From Podila epigama (taxonomy: Eukaryota > Mortierellomycota > Mortierellomycetes > Mortierellales > Mortierellaceae), in NCBI GenBank assembly GCA_015679605.1, contig JAAAVE010000100.1:1-24523 (forward strand): a stretch of DNA of 24,523 nt, in the 5' to 3' direction. The notes under the pieces are model-generated. The model saw only the letters and a list, made by a program, of their open reading frames with translations. It searched no databases and was not told the origin of the DNA. Below are positions 7,934-18,540 of the stretch, one piece after another. Numbering within the stretch: the stretch's first letter is position 1; each line of letters opens with the position of its first letter. A program made the translations under genes and the position numbers.

Positions 7934-10900
7934 ATGGACACATCGTCACCTCCTCCTTCCTGCCAGTCGCCTGCACTCCCAGACCAGTCTTCTCATTGCC
8001 TTTTGGTCCCCACTCGCTCGTCGGACTCTCTCTGCACAACCACCTCCATGTCTTCTGCTTCATCCACCTCCCTCGCATCAAAGGCAAACGACCATCATTC
8101 GTCCACAGAAATGGACGTCACCACTCCCAGTGACAGCAGCAACTTTGCACATCCTCACAACAACCACCACCACCACCACCACCACCGACACAGACGAACA
8201 ACTGACACCCAACGTTACCTTCAACGAGACGGCCAACAAGACGACAACGAAGAAGACGAAGGACAAACAGATTCCACAATGGACGACGACGACGGAGGTC
8301 TCATCACCATCCCACGAGCCCATCATACCCACCCAAAGTGTCACACAAGCCAGAATCCACAGGGACAACAACAACTACAACAACTACAACAGGGGCAAGA
8401 ACAAGAACAACCAGAACAAGAACAAGAGCAAGAACAACAACAACAACAACAATACCAACAACAACAACTACACCAGCATCAACGACAGCATGCAAGCATC
8501 TTCCCCTCCGAACTCATCGTCCACATCTTTCGCTTCCTCACTGCACCACAAGACCTGCGCGCAGCCATCCTCGTCTGCAAACTATGGTGCAGTTGTGGCG
8601 TCGACATGCTCTGGTCACGGCCACACCTGCTGAGTATGCAGGTCGTTGCGCGGATGACCTCCACCTTGGCCTCGCCCAACACGCTCTTTGCCTACGCACG
8701 CTACATCCGCCGGCTCAACTTTTCGTTCCTGGCCCAGGATCTGACAGATGCATCTCTCGCTGCCTTTGCAAACTGTGTTCGTCTCGAGCGCTTGCTCCTG
8801 CCAGCATCCTCAAAGACCACAAAGCAAGGACTCGAAATGATCCTCGCCAACCGTCCTGCATTGTACTCTCTTGACCTGTCAGATGTCATTGCTGCCAACG
8901 ATGACTTGGTCCATTACATTGCCCAGCACTGCCCGCGTCTCCATACCCTCTACCTGGCCTCCTGTGCTACCATCACTGACGATGCCATTGTAGCCTTGGC
9001 CAAGAGTTGCCGTAGCCTCAAGCGAGTAAGTTTTTCATTTTGTCATCTTGATTATTCGCTCCATTCTCCTTTTTTTTTTTTTGCTGCACGACTTTTTACA
9101 CGTAAGAAGGATGGAAGGGACGGCATAGGAATGAGATTTGTAAGGGTATTGGGGACTTTTTTTTTTGATGGGAAATGATGGCATGCCATGGCATGGCATG
9201 GTATGATACGATATGATATGATATGATATATCGATTTATATCCCATCCATCTTCAAGAGCGATGGTCACGGACCTTTGTCTCCCGCATCCGACATGTTCA
9301 TGTCGACAAACAACAATATGAACAACAATATGCAGCTCTCGCCTCGTCAATGTGAAGAAACAAAGAAACAATAGCAAAGCGAAACGGCAATATTAGCAGC
9401 CAGCAAACAATGGCGACATGCTACCACAAAAGAGGGCCATTTTCGTTCGTTTGCCGTCTTGTTTCTTTTCCTTTCACTCCTGGAATCCTTGGCAGTTCTT
9501 TGGTCTCACACGCTGCGCATAGACAATGCTGCTATGATATTCACATGGATTGCATTTGACATGCGACCGATACATTGCAATTTCCAGCGACTCGCACACA
9601 CTCAAAACACTCATAATTCTCATACACAAGACACAAACACTCATACCGACACCGACGCACTCTTCTCAAGTGTCCCGAAACGATACAACGGATGGATGTT
9701 TTAGCCCAATTGACACACGCACCATCATTTGCATCGGGACATTGTTGTATTTTAAGCACACCCCTGTCTGTCTGTGTTCCCTAAACCCGATGCATTGCAT
9801 GTGTGTCATCCGTGTCATCCGTGTCATCCATCCATCCCTTGCTCTCGCACGTTGTTGGCTTTGTTTTTTTGTTCATTGTGTGCTCTCATTTCCCAGTTTC
9901 ATATCTCTTTTTCATTTCCCATCCTCTGTAGTGTGCCCAATGGATGCAAAACAGATATCTCACATTTTGACCCTTGAACTAACACATTTTCTTCAATCCA
10001 TCCCATCTTTTTTAGATCAAGCTGAGCCAATGTACATTGTTGACAGAACGCTCCATCATAGCACTCACCCAGCACTGTCCACATCTTATGGAGGTGGACC
10101 TATCCAATTGCAGCCTCGTCACCAACAACGCCGTTCAGGCCATCTTCAAGACTTTGCCTCAAGTCCGCGATGTCAACTTGACCCTCCTTTCCGAAATCAC
10201 CGACGCCTCCTTCAGCTGGATCCTTCCAGCCGTCCACAGGTTCGAGCAACTTCGCATCCTCAATTTGACCTCATGCGCGCTCATCACCGACGAGACCCTC
10301 TTCAAGATCATCCCCGCTGCACCACGCCTTCGCAGCTTAATCCTGACAAAATGTGACCGCATCACAGACGCTGGCGCAAGTATCATCAAAACTCTGGGCA
10401 AACACCTCCACTACCTCCACCTCGGCCACTGTTCAAAGTTGACCGACAAGACCGTCTTGACACTAGCCCAGCATTGTACCCGCATCCGTTACCTCGATCT
10501 CGCCTGCTGCTCGAGACTCACCGACGCCGCCGTCTTTTCGCTCGCCCAGCTGCCAAAGTTGCGCAGGATCGGGCTCGTCAAGTGCTCCAATATCACGGAT
10601 CATGGCATCTACGCCATGCTTGTCTCTCAAGTCGTACCACAGACTCTAGAACGTGTCCATCTGTCATACTGCATCCATCTCTCCGATACAGCAGTGGCCG
10701 CACTTGTGAACCGATGTACCAAGTTGACACATCTGTCCTTGACAGGTGTTCCCTCCTTCATGACACCACGGTACCAAAAGTTTTGTCGAGTACCTCCTTC
10801 AGAGTTTACTGCTCATCAACGAGAAGTGTTTTGTGTCTTTTCGGGCAAGGGTGTGCGGGAACTTCGACACTACATGCAGGAGAACCCGGCCATGGGCTCT

Positions 10901-11923
10901 TCTGCGTCCATGCTTCCGTTGATGCGACACAACTACCGCATCGCTGGAGCCACTGTCGCCTCCATGGTGGCAGGTGGACCACACTCGTCTGCCATCCTGT
11001 CGCATCTCAATTTCAACGCGTGGCCTAGTACAGACGATCAAGTACAGAGCTTGGATATTCATAACGCATCCATGCCTGGAACGCCGGCTGACAGCCAAGC
11101 CCGGTTCGCTGGAGATACGACTAGGTTGACATCGCATTCAACCATCGCACTGCAACAGTCATTGCTTCATCAACAACCTTTACTCCAACAACAGCTTGAA
11201 GAAACGTTGGACGCAGAAGACGAGGAGGTCATGGATCCGGAGCAAGAAAATGGTTTGGACAACGATGATTTCTACCTCCCTCAAACGACCATGCGCCACG
11301 GTCAACACCAACACCACCACCAACCACACCCGTACCCTGAAGCACAACCTCAGCAACAAGGACGAGATGGAGAATCGAATTCAGCCATGACAAGCTTGGG
11401 AAATGCTTCCATCTCTTCAACTTCAAGCTCACATAATTCAACTGCAGTAGATTCCGCTGTTTCTACATCATCCCAGTCACCAGCACCATCCTCATCGTCC
11501 TCCTCGACTAGAGCGCGTTTCATGGCCTTTCGATCCCGTAACCGTCGAAGCCATACCCTCCAGGGCTACCAGGATTACCATCAGTACTACCAGCACGACC
11601 ACGACAGCCACCTCTCAATCCCTTCCACAGGCGGGAGTTCTTTTCGGACAGCCTCACCCACCACCGTCACAGCCAATGCCACAGCATCTGGTGCAGGAGC
11701 AACCTCGACCACGACTACATTTCTGGGATTATCACAGGATCATGAATCCGATGTTCACTCTCCTGGCCATGTGCACTCTTTTGAGTCTATGGATTGTAGT
11801 GGGGATCTTGGCCTGGTGCGCCATGGTACTCAAGATGTGGATATGGCTCCTGTCCAGGATGAAGCGATGACGATACTAGCGGAATATGGCGATACCAGCT
11901 TCGATACTATGCCAGTACAGTAA
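7934..11923 (+). CDS. GRR1: GRR1-type F-box/leucine-rich-repeat protein (SCF substrate receptor)
   Basis: In yeast, Grr1 is the substrate-binding subunit of an SCF ubiquitin ligase acting in nutrient signalling and cyclin turnover. Exons 7934-9025 (364 codons) and 10016-11923 join at CGA/GTAAGT...TTTTTAG/ATC, phase 0, giving 999 aa. The ATG sits in ACACCATGG. Order: Ser/Thr-rich start, His7 tract (78-84), acidic patch (104-120), Gln/Glu repeats (144-185), F-box (about 188-232, FPSELIVHIFRFL), then about 14 LRRs (256-607) of the ITDxxxxxLAxxC type. After the LRRs comes the Grr1 signature FCxxPPSEFTxxQREVFCVFSGxGV (about 620-644). The last 300 residues are low-complexity Ser/Gln/His-rich. The LRR register is unbroken across the splice. 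It is longer at both ends by disordered sequence; the core matches closely. Confidence 0.93.
9181..9229. repeat. CATGG and ATATG pentanucleotide arrays
   Basis: Several CATGG units pass into ATATG/GATAT units on the plus strand inside the GRR1-type intron. The second half places GATA every five bases, which is probably a by-product of the repeat. Confidence 0.8.
9803..9829. repeat. three 9-base tandem copies of GTGTCATCC
   Basis: Three exact units, followed by ATCC steps, in the 3' half of the GRR1-type intron. Short slippage-type minisatellite with no assigned role. Confidence 0.85.
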
Positions 11924-12166
11924 AAACGGCTAGAGTCAAGAATACACCGTCTAGCATTTACCATAGATACCATTTTTTTTCTTTTTTCTTTTAGTTTCTT
12001 TTTTTTTCTTTTTCTTTTTCTTTTCTTTTTTATTTTTTTTTTCTTCTTTTTTTTGATGAAGGAAGAGAGACCTTACTTTGAGCGTACAATCTCAAATACA
12101 ACTTTTCCCCAAAGTCAATTTTTTTTTTCTGCATGAAAAGGAAGAAAACAACAATCTCGACTTTAC
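11924..12166. other. convergent 3' region between GRR1-type and ABC genes
   Basis: These 243 bases separate two converging genes. A T-rich block with only a few C and A (about 11973-12054) dominates. It contains TTTATT at 12029-12034, which reads AATAAA on the minus strand about 135 bases past the transporter stop and is its best poly(A) signal candidate. No clear AATAAA serves the plus-strand gene. Confidence 0.5.
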
Positions 12167-15100
12167 TTAATGCGTCACTTGCAGGTTCTGCTTCTTACAC
12201 AATTCGGCGTAAACGCCTCCAAGAGCAATGAGCTCATAATGCTGACCAGACTCAACAATGGATCCATCCTTGACAACCAAAATCAAATCTGCGTCCTGAA
12301 TCGTGCTCAAGCGATGTGCAATGACAATGGTCGTTCGACCCATGCGTGCCTTGTCCAAAGCCTCTTGGACCAATTTTTCTGATTCCGAGTCCAAAGCCGA
12401 AGTCGCTTCGTCCAGTAACAACATTTTGGGGTTACGGACCAAGGCTCTAGCAATGGCAATGCGTTGTTTTTGACCTCCTGAGAGTTGTGATCCCTTGTCA
12501 CCCACGCGCGTATCATAGCCTTGAGGAAGGCCCATGACAAAGTCATGGATGTTGGAGGCACGCGCAGCAGCAACCACTTGTTCCTGATCAACGGTTTGAC
12601 CATCTGGGATACCATACCGGATATTCTCACCGATGGAAACATCAAACAAGACAGGTTCCTGCCCGACCAATGCCATATGTTCACGCAAGTTATTCAATTG
12701 TAAATCCTTGATATCATACCGATCCACGATGACACGTCCACCCAAGGCATCGTACCATCGTTCGAGCAAAGCAATGATAGTCGACTTGCCACAACCTGAG
12801 GGCCCAACCAAGGCCACCGTCTGGGATGGCTTCACTTCCAAATCCACTCCTTTGAACAGTTTGATATCAGGACGCGTCGGGTACGCAAAATCCACCTTTT
12901 CGAGTGCGGCTTGACCTTCCAAGTGGTCAATCTTGATACCATCCTTGTCTGCGTCAATAGTCGTTTTCTTGTCCAGTAACTCGAACACGTTGATGGCTGA
13001 TTGCTTTCCTTTGACATACTTTGGACTAGATACAGTAGCGTCAAAGCATCAAAACAGTTAGTGGGACTGAAAACTTGGGGAACCTGAAGAAAAAAAAGTG
13101 TCCAAAATTCAGAATAAAAGAAAAAAAAAAAAAACTTACATTTGTGTAGCCATGTGACCAAGACCCATGGCCATAAAGACCACAGCAAACATGGTCTCAA
13201 ACATTTCAGGCCATTCCATCAAATCTGCCTTCTCGAGACGGTATCCGGCATAGAATCCAACGGCATAAGCCCAATACATGACACCCTGCGAAATCGCAAA
13301 TCCAATCGAGGCAAAGTATGCCTTGTGTAGTGCATACTTGTGTGGTTCTCGAGTGACCACTGTATAGAACCAAAAAAAATTGAACATGTTCGTGAACGGC
13401 GAAAAGACAAAAAAAAAAAAAAAAAGACTTCGTACCTTCGTATTTCTCTTCAAAGAGAGATTCCTTGGCCAGGGCCGCAACAGTCCTAATATTGGCAATG
13501 GCTTCACCAGCAACGCGTCCAGACTGCTCATATGCTTTTTGTGTCTTTGCTCCAAACCCAGTCAAAGCCGCAATCTCATAATACTGAGCCAAGCCAAGGA
13601 CAGGAATCAAGGCCAAGATAATCAAGGTCAGAATCCAGTTGGCAGAAAACGCAAACACGAGACCAATGATGAGAATGGCAATCGTTGAAAAGACTGTCTT
13701 GAGAAGTTGTGACACCAATTCATGCATCTGGTAAGCATCGGTCGCGAGCCTGGACGAAAGCGCACCGGTACTATTCTCCTCGCGGTCAAAGAATCCCATC
13801 TCTTGTGAGATGATGGCCTTGAAACTCAATGTACGCATCCTTCGCGCCATCTTTTCGCCAATCAACTCGAAAATGTAGACAGACAAGCCTGTACTGATAA
13901 AGGCTACCACGGCAATCACGACAAACATGAGTGAGTAAAAATTGGAGTCTTTGGTGAACGTCGGACTCTGTGGCATCGTCAAGATAGTGAGCATCTTTGA
14001 AAAGATTTTGGAGAAAACTGGAAAGATCTTTTTTTTTTTTTTGAATGCCAATGAAGGAGGGGTCGAGACAGAAGATTAGATACAATAAAAACACACACAC
14101 ACACACATACACAAAACGCACATTTTGGACTGACAAATCATTCAGAATAGAAAAAAAAAAGACTTACTGCTCCAGAGATGGCACTCATGATGCCGCCAAA
14201 GAGAGCCATCGCCAGCTCAGGCCTCATAATATTCATTACGCGCCAGATGGGTGCCTTTTTCGCCTTGGCCTGCTTTTTCTCAAAGGCCGCTCGCTCCTCG
14301 GTCGACATCATCGTGATGTCCTCATCCATGGCAATCGAGGAATCAACAGGAGTCTTGGACTTGATGCTAGACCGTTTGGAAAGCATCCGACCAATCTTTG
14401 AACTCCTTCGGCGTGTCATCTCGGGTGCTACTGCTGGTTCACCGTCGTCTGCCATCCGAATTTTGTCATCATCGCCTTCTTGATCCCCGTCGCTTGCTTG
14501 CGATAAGGGTCTTTCGATATCTGTACCTCCCGTCTTGAGTTGCTGCTTCGCGACCAAAGCCGCGTACGCGCCTCCCTGTTCCAATAATGACTTGTGGGTA
14601 CCAGTCTCAATGACCACACCCTTCTCCATCACGTAAATGACATCCGCGTTCATGATCGTCGACAAACGATGCGCGATAACGATTGTTGATCGACCTGTGG
14701 AGGCCTTATCCAACGCTGCTTGAACAACGCGTTCAGACTCCGTGTCCAAAGCCGAAGTAGCCTCGTCCAACAACAAAATCCGAGGGTTTTTGATCAATGC
14801 GCGCGCAATCGCAATCCTTTGCTTTTGACCACCGGACAATAGCGCGCCCTTCTCACCCACCATCGTGTCATATCCATTCGGCAGTTTAGAGATGAAATCG
14901 TGTGCATTGGAGAGTCTGCAGGCTTCTTCGATTTCTTGGTCGGTGGGGGTGGGTTGGTTCTTGCGAATACCATAGATAATGTTTTGTTTAATGCTCGCAT
15001 TAAAGAGAACGGGTTCTTGAGAGACAATACCGATGGTGTCTCGCAAGAATGTGACGTTGTAATCCTTGATCTCGATCCCATCCAAAGTCACCGTTCCAGC

Positions 15101-18007
15101 TTTTAAAAGGTTTTCATGTCCAATAAAGAGAGAAAATAAAAAATGACACGATTAGAACCAATATGAGCGAATATGAATAAAGAAGCAAAATTGGGCTTTC
15201 TCACATTTTTTTTTCCTTCCCCCCATTTTCTTACCAGTAGGATCATAAAAACGTTCCACCAGACCAACAATGGTTGATTTTCCACTACCAGATTGTCCGA
15301 CGAGGGCAATCGTCTGACCGGGTTGGACCTCGACATTCATCTTTTTCAGAATCTGGACATCCGGTCGAGAGGGATACCAGAAATCCACATCTGTCACCAC
15401 AATATGCCCTTGAATGTTTTCGGGCTTGGCTCCTCCAGGGTTGGCAGAATCAATGGTGGGCACTCTGTCAATTGTCTTGAAGATATTGTAGGCGGCTCCT
15501 TGTGCATTCGCAAACGCAGAGACGTTTGGACCAATGTTTCTATTCAAAAAAAAAAAAGACACAATACCATTCGAGGATATGTTAGACATTTTTTTTGGTC
15601 CAACTCCAAAACATTTTTGAAGTGTATAATGAACAAAGAACAAAAAGAACAATAAAAATAAGCAGGGAAGAAGAGGGTGAAGGAGCAGAAGGAAGGGCAT
15701 TTTCCATACCCAAGGGCAAACGCGCCAATGACCATGCCCAAAAAGACGTTGAGAACTTGACCAGACGACATTTCTCCTGCAGCAACACGCGTCGCACCGT
15801 ACCAGAAGGCAAGACCTAGAAATGAGCACGGTTTCAATTTGTAATATTATATAAAAAAAAAGACGCGTCAGGAAAAAAAAGTTGCTAGGCAAGATAGAGT
15901 GTCCAATGTTGATTTGTTCCCTTACCATAGGTGCAAAACAGGATAAGCAAGAAAACTCCGTTGCTACAAACATAGAAAAAAATGTTGAAAACGGTGAGAA
16001 TTTTTTTAGAAAAAAAAAAGTAAAAAAACAGTAGGCGATGAGCAATGTAAAAAAGAGAGAGAGAGAAAAGCTCATGCGTGAATTTTTACCCAATGCCAGT
16101 TACACGTGCTTTCTTTGACCCAGTGGTGTAAGCATCATCCAGGTGTTTGACATAGGCTGAAGTCTCACGTTTCTGACCTCCAAAGGCGACCACTGTCCGA
16201 ATGGACGAAAAGGCTTGTTCGGCTACTGCTCCAGCCTTTGAATACGAGCCTTGACCTTCGGATGAGCTCTCAACCGTGTATTTTGCCATGAATGCAGCCG
16301 CAGCTATGATCGATTTTATCCAATAATAATAATAATAATAATAAAATTAGGACGCGTCAAAATCGCGACAAGAATGCGTCAATAAATCGCGTCAAAAAAT
16401 CACATAAGAACGCGTCAAATCCAAAAATTCTGAACACGTCCTTCACGTCTCACAAGCGACTTCTCAAGCGCGCTCTTTCTTACCTCCAATCAATGGTACA
16501 GCGCACAAGAGCACCAGACTCAGTTTCCAGCCTTTGATAAAACCAATGACAAAACCAGCAATAAAAGTTGTAAAGTTGGACAGACACAATCCGACCTTAT
16601 CTGCCAAGCCATCATAAATCAACTGTGTGTCTGAACTCAACCGCGTTGTCAATGATTCCGATTGTTTGCCCGTATCATGCCAAGCCATATCCTGTCTTAG
16701 AATAGCATGAAAGTATTTTTCGCGAATCCGTTTCGATTGATGCTCTGCTGACAAGGTCCAGAAACACATTTGACCATATCCGGCAAGGAACATGGCGCAA
16801 CCGACAATGGTGAATATGATCACGTTGTGTAATACATCTTTACCCTTGTCGCCATTACCGTCCGTCAATGCAATCACAATGTTACCGAATAGAAGCGCAA
16901 TAATAGGTTGACCGATGCCAACACCTAATACATGTGGACAACGAAGTTTTTTTTTGAGAGTGAATAAGTTGATTTTTTGAGCACATTCAGTAGTTTGAGA
17001 TTTGTTGCTTCCAGGAGGACAATATTTTTTTTTTTTTTTTTTTTTTTTGGCTTACCAAGTGAACAAATGACACCCAATCTACATTCATGACATTCATGAC
17101 ACATTACCGAGTTGAAAACGAAAAAGTCAGTTGTAATGTTTTGTTGTTACAGAAAAAGTAAAACACGTCTTGAGAGCTGGAAAAAAAAAAACACTTACGC
17201 GACATAGATCCAATCCCGCTTGGATGCAAAACGGTACAAGGACAAGTAGCTCACAGATTCAACTGGCTTCTTGGCTGTTTGTTCACCATTCTTATTCTTT
17301 TTACTGCCGCCAAAGAGACCACAGAACCCTCCTCCTCCTCCTCCTCCTCCACTGTTTCCGTCACTACCATTGTTTCCATTCGAGGATCCCTCCAACAGAG
17401 TTCCTGGCATGGCGGGGGGTGGGGCCAGTGAAGGGGTTTGCTGTGAGAACTTTTCGTTTTGTTTGCCAGCATCATAAGACATATTGTCCTGACTAATGAC
17501 CGTGTTGCTGGTACTGTATCCATCGTACTCTTTATGCTTATGCTGATGCTGATGCTGTTGCTGTTGCTGTCTATTCGTGTTCGGGTCAGCATCATTGTTA
17601 TAATAACTCGTATTATTGTTATATTGATAGGGCTTGGTGGGCAATGTTTGCTCTTCTAGAGTTGAACGCCGCACAAGCGCAGGAATCAATACTGGAGGAA
17701 TATTCACTGTCGGCGACGAAACAACATCATTGTTTGCATTGGCCGGTGACGATGTCGCAATGATCCCTGTAGCTGCATTAATAAGACTTTTGACAGTCGA
17801 TGTGCGTCGTTGCAATTTGTCAGATAAAGGTTGTTGTGGTTGTTGTTGTGGTTGTTGTTGGGGTTGTTGCTGTTGCTGTTGCTGTTGCTGCTGTTGTTGC
17901 TGAAGACCTAGGGAATTCTTTCGACCGGCACATGTTGGGTCGTGTGGATCGTTCGCGTAATAGTCATTCTCTACGCCGGGGACATCTGAACCACCGCTGC
18001 TCGACAT
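12167..18007 (-). CDS. full-length ABCB/MDR-type ABC transporter
   Basis: A single-chain exporter of the P-glycoprotein/multidrug group, two TMD-NBD halves. Exons on the minus strand: 18007-17199, 17078-17056, 16924-16484, 16303-16090, 15963-15926, 15815-15710, 15539-15235, 15099-14168, 14027-13436, 13359-13140, 13025-12167; 4539 nt, 1512 aa. NBD1: Walker A GQSGSGKS (625-632), LSGGQ (733-737), Walker B ILLLDE (753-758), switch His789. NBD2: GPSGCGKS (1301-1308), LSGGQ (1408-1412), MLLLDE (1428-1433), His1464. Both ATP sites look complete. The first ~240 residues are disordered and rich in Gln, Asn and Gly (absent from most relatives); the linker has RRRSS and KRSS, possible kinase sites. Start: the first ATG is at 18007 (A at -3); the frame opens further upstream only from TTG. 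Substrate cannot be told; drug or lipid efflux is a family expectation. Confidence 0.94.
16322..16342. repeat. AAT trinucleotide microsatellite (7 units)
   Basis: Seven AAT units on the plus strand within intron 3 of the transporter, 18 bases inside the acceptor end. Adjacent to the TTGACGC motif cluster. Confidence 0.85.
16352..16418 (-). repeat. four TTGACGC motifs in transporter intron 3
   Basis: On the transporter's sense strand TTGACGC occurs at 16418-16412, 16395-16389, 16382-16376 and 16360-16354, at 22-, 13- and 23-base steps. Two copies extend to ACGCGT palindromes (16352-16357, 16410-16415). The intervening sequence is AT-rich and partly repeats as well (AAATCGCG). It fills the middle of the 180-nt intron (16304-16483). 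Origin and role are unknown. Confidence 0.7.
17025..17048 (-). repeat. 24-nt A run downstream of the 23-nt microexon
   Basis: T24 on the plus strand, A24 in the transporter RNA, beginning seven bases after the 5' splice site of intron 2 (GTAAGCC). The length may be inexact in the assembly. Confidence 0.85.
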
Positions 18008-18540
18008 GATGCGATGAGTTAGGACGAGTGAGGAGGAGTGATAAGGTAGGGGCAAGATTAATGGAGGATAAAGGGTAAGGAAAATGATATTAAGGTGTAA
18101 TTATGAATAGGACGAGCTATGTGTTGTAGCCGTTGGAAAAACAAGTTATGGGGTCAGTTGTGGATGGAAGAAGTGCGAAAGATTCAAAGTGGAAGAAGAA
18201 GGCCAAAAAAACATATCTATCTTTCTATCTTTGATGTACAAGACACACATTCAAGAAAAAAAAAATGAAAAAAAAGTGTGTCAGATTACTTTGTGGTTTC
18301 AACGATCTAAACGAAAATGCGGGAAAGATCTTTTCAATATCCCATAAACTTGTAAACTTGAGACATTTTCCATTACCATAAACTCCATGTTGCCATAGTG
18401 CACAAGTGTATGAGAACGTGAATCTCTTTACACAGCAATGCAAAATGATTTTCCGTTCACTAGAATTTTTTTTTTTTGAACTAAACTTTTTAATAGTTTA
18501 TTGTAACAAGACAAGATGTGCCTCCTTATTTCTAATAATC
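18008..18540 (-). promoter_or_regulatory. promoter of the ABC transporter and 3' region of the transcription factor gene
   Basis: These 533 bases separate the transcription-factor stop from the transporter ATG, both on the minus strand, so the transporter promoter must lie here or overlap the upstream gene. I looked for paired CGG/CCG half-sites typical of Zn2Cys6 factors and saw only an isolated CCG near 18130. A-runs occur at about 18256-18274 and a T-run near 18467. No open frame is convincing. Confidence 0.5.
18497..18502 (-). terminator. AATAAA poly(A) signal of the transcription factor gene
   Basis: TTTATT on the plus strand reads AATAAA on the minus strand, 38 bases after the stop codon of the Zn2Cys6 gene. 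Position and sequence suit a fungal cleavage signal. Confidence 0.6.

Larger units (their letters stand above)
9026..10015 (+). other. 990-nt intron of the GRR1-type gene
   Basis: By far the longest complete intron in the window, inserted between two LRRs. It carries a CATGG then ATATG pentamer array (9181-9229), three 9-base repeats (9803-9829) and CA-rich stretches. A segment at 9258-9371 reads like low-complexity protein (Ser/Asn/Met-rich) but no donor gives a frame-keeping exon. Retention would end translation at 9178. No snoRNA boxes or tRNA were recognised. Confidence 0.75.

Noticed and set aside
7899-8874. Long overlapping open frames (244 and 178 aa, Thr/Asn/Arg-rich) over GRR1-type exon 1
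   Set aside because: They exist because CAA/CAC repeats contain no stops in any frame. Only the frame starting at 7934 leads into the F-box and LRRs.
13026-13102. Extra small exon in the transporter between exons 10 and 11 (after the CTTCAG at about 13086)
   Set aside because: Direct joining of 13140 to 13025 restores the ABCB segment with no gap ([16 protein letters not shown]), and a CTAAC branch site precedes the 13026 acceptor.
18008-18055. Upstream extension of the transporter start to 18055
   Set aside because: The codon at 18055 is TTG, not ATG. The first in-frame ATG is at 18007 with A at -3.
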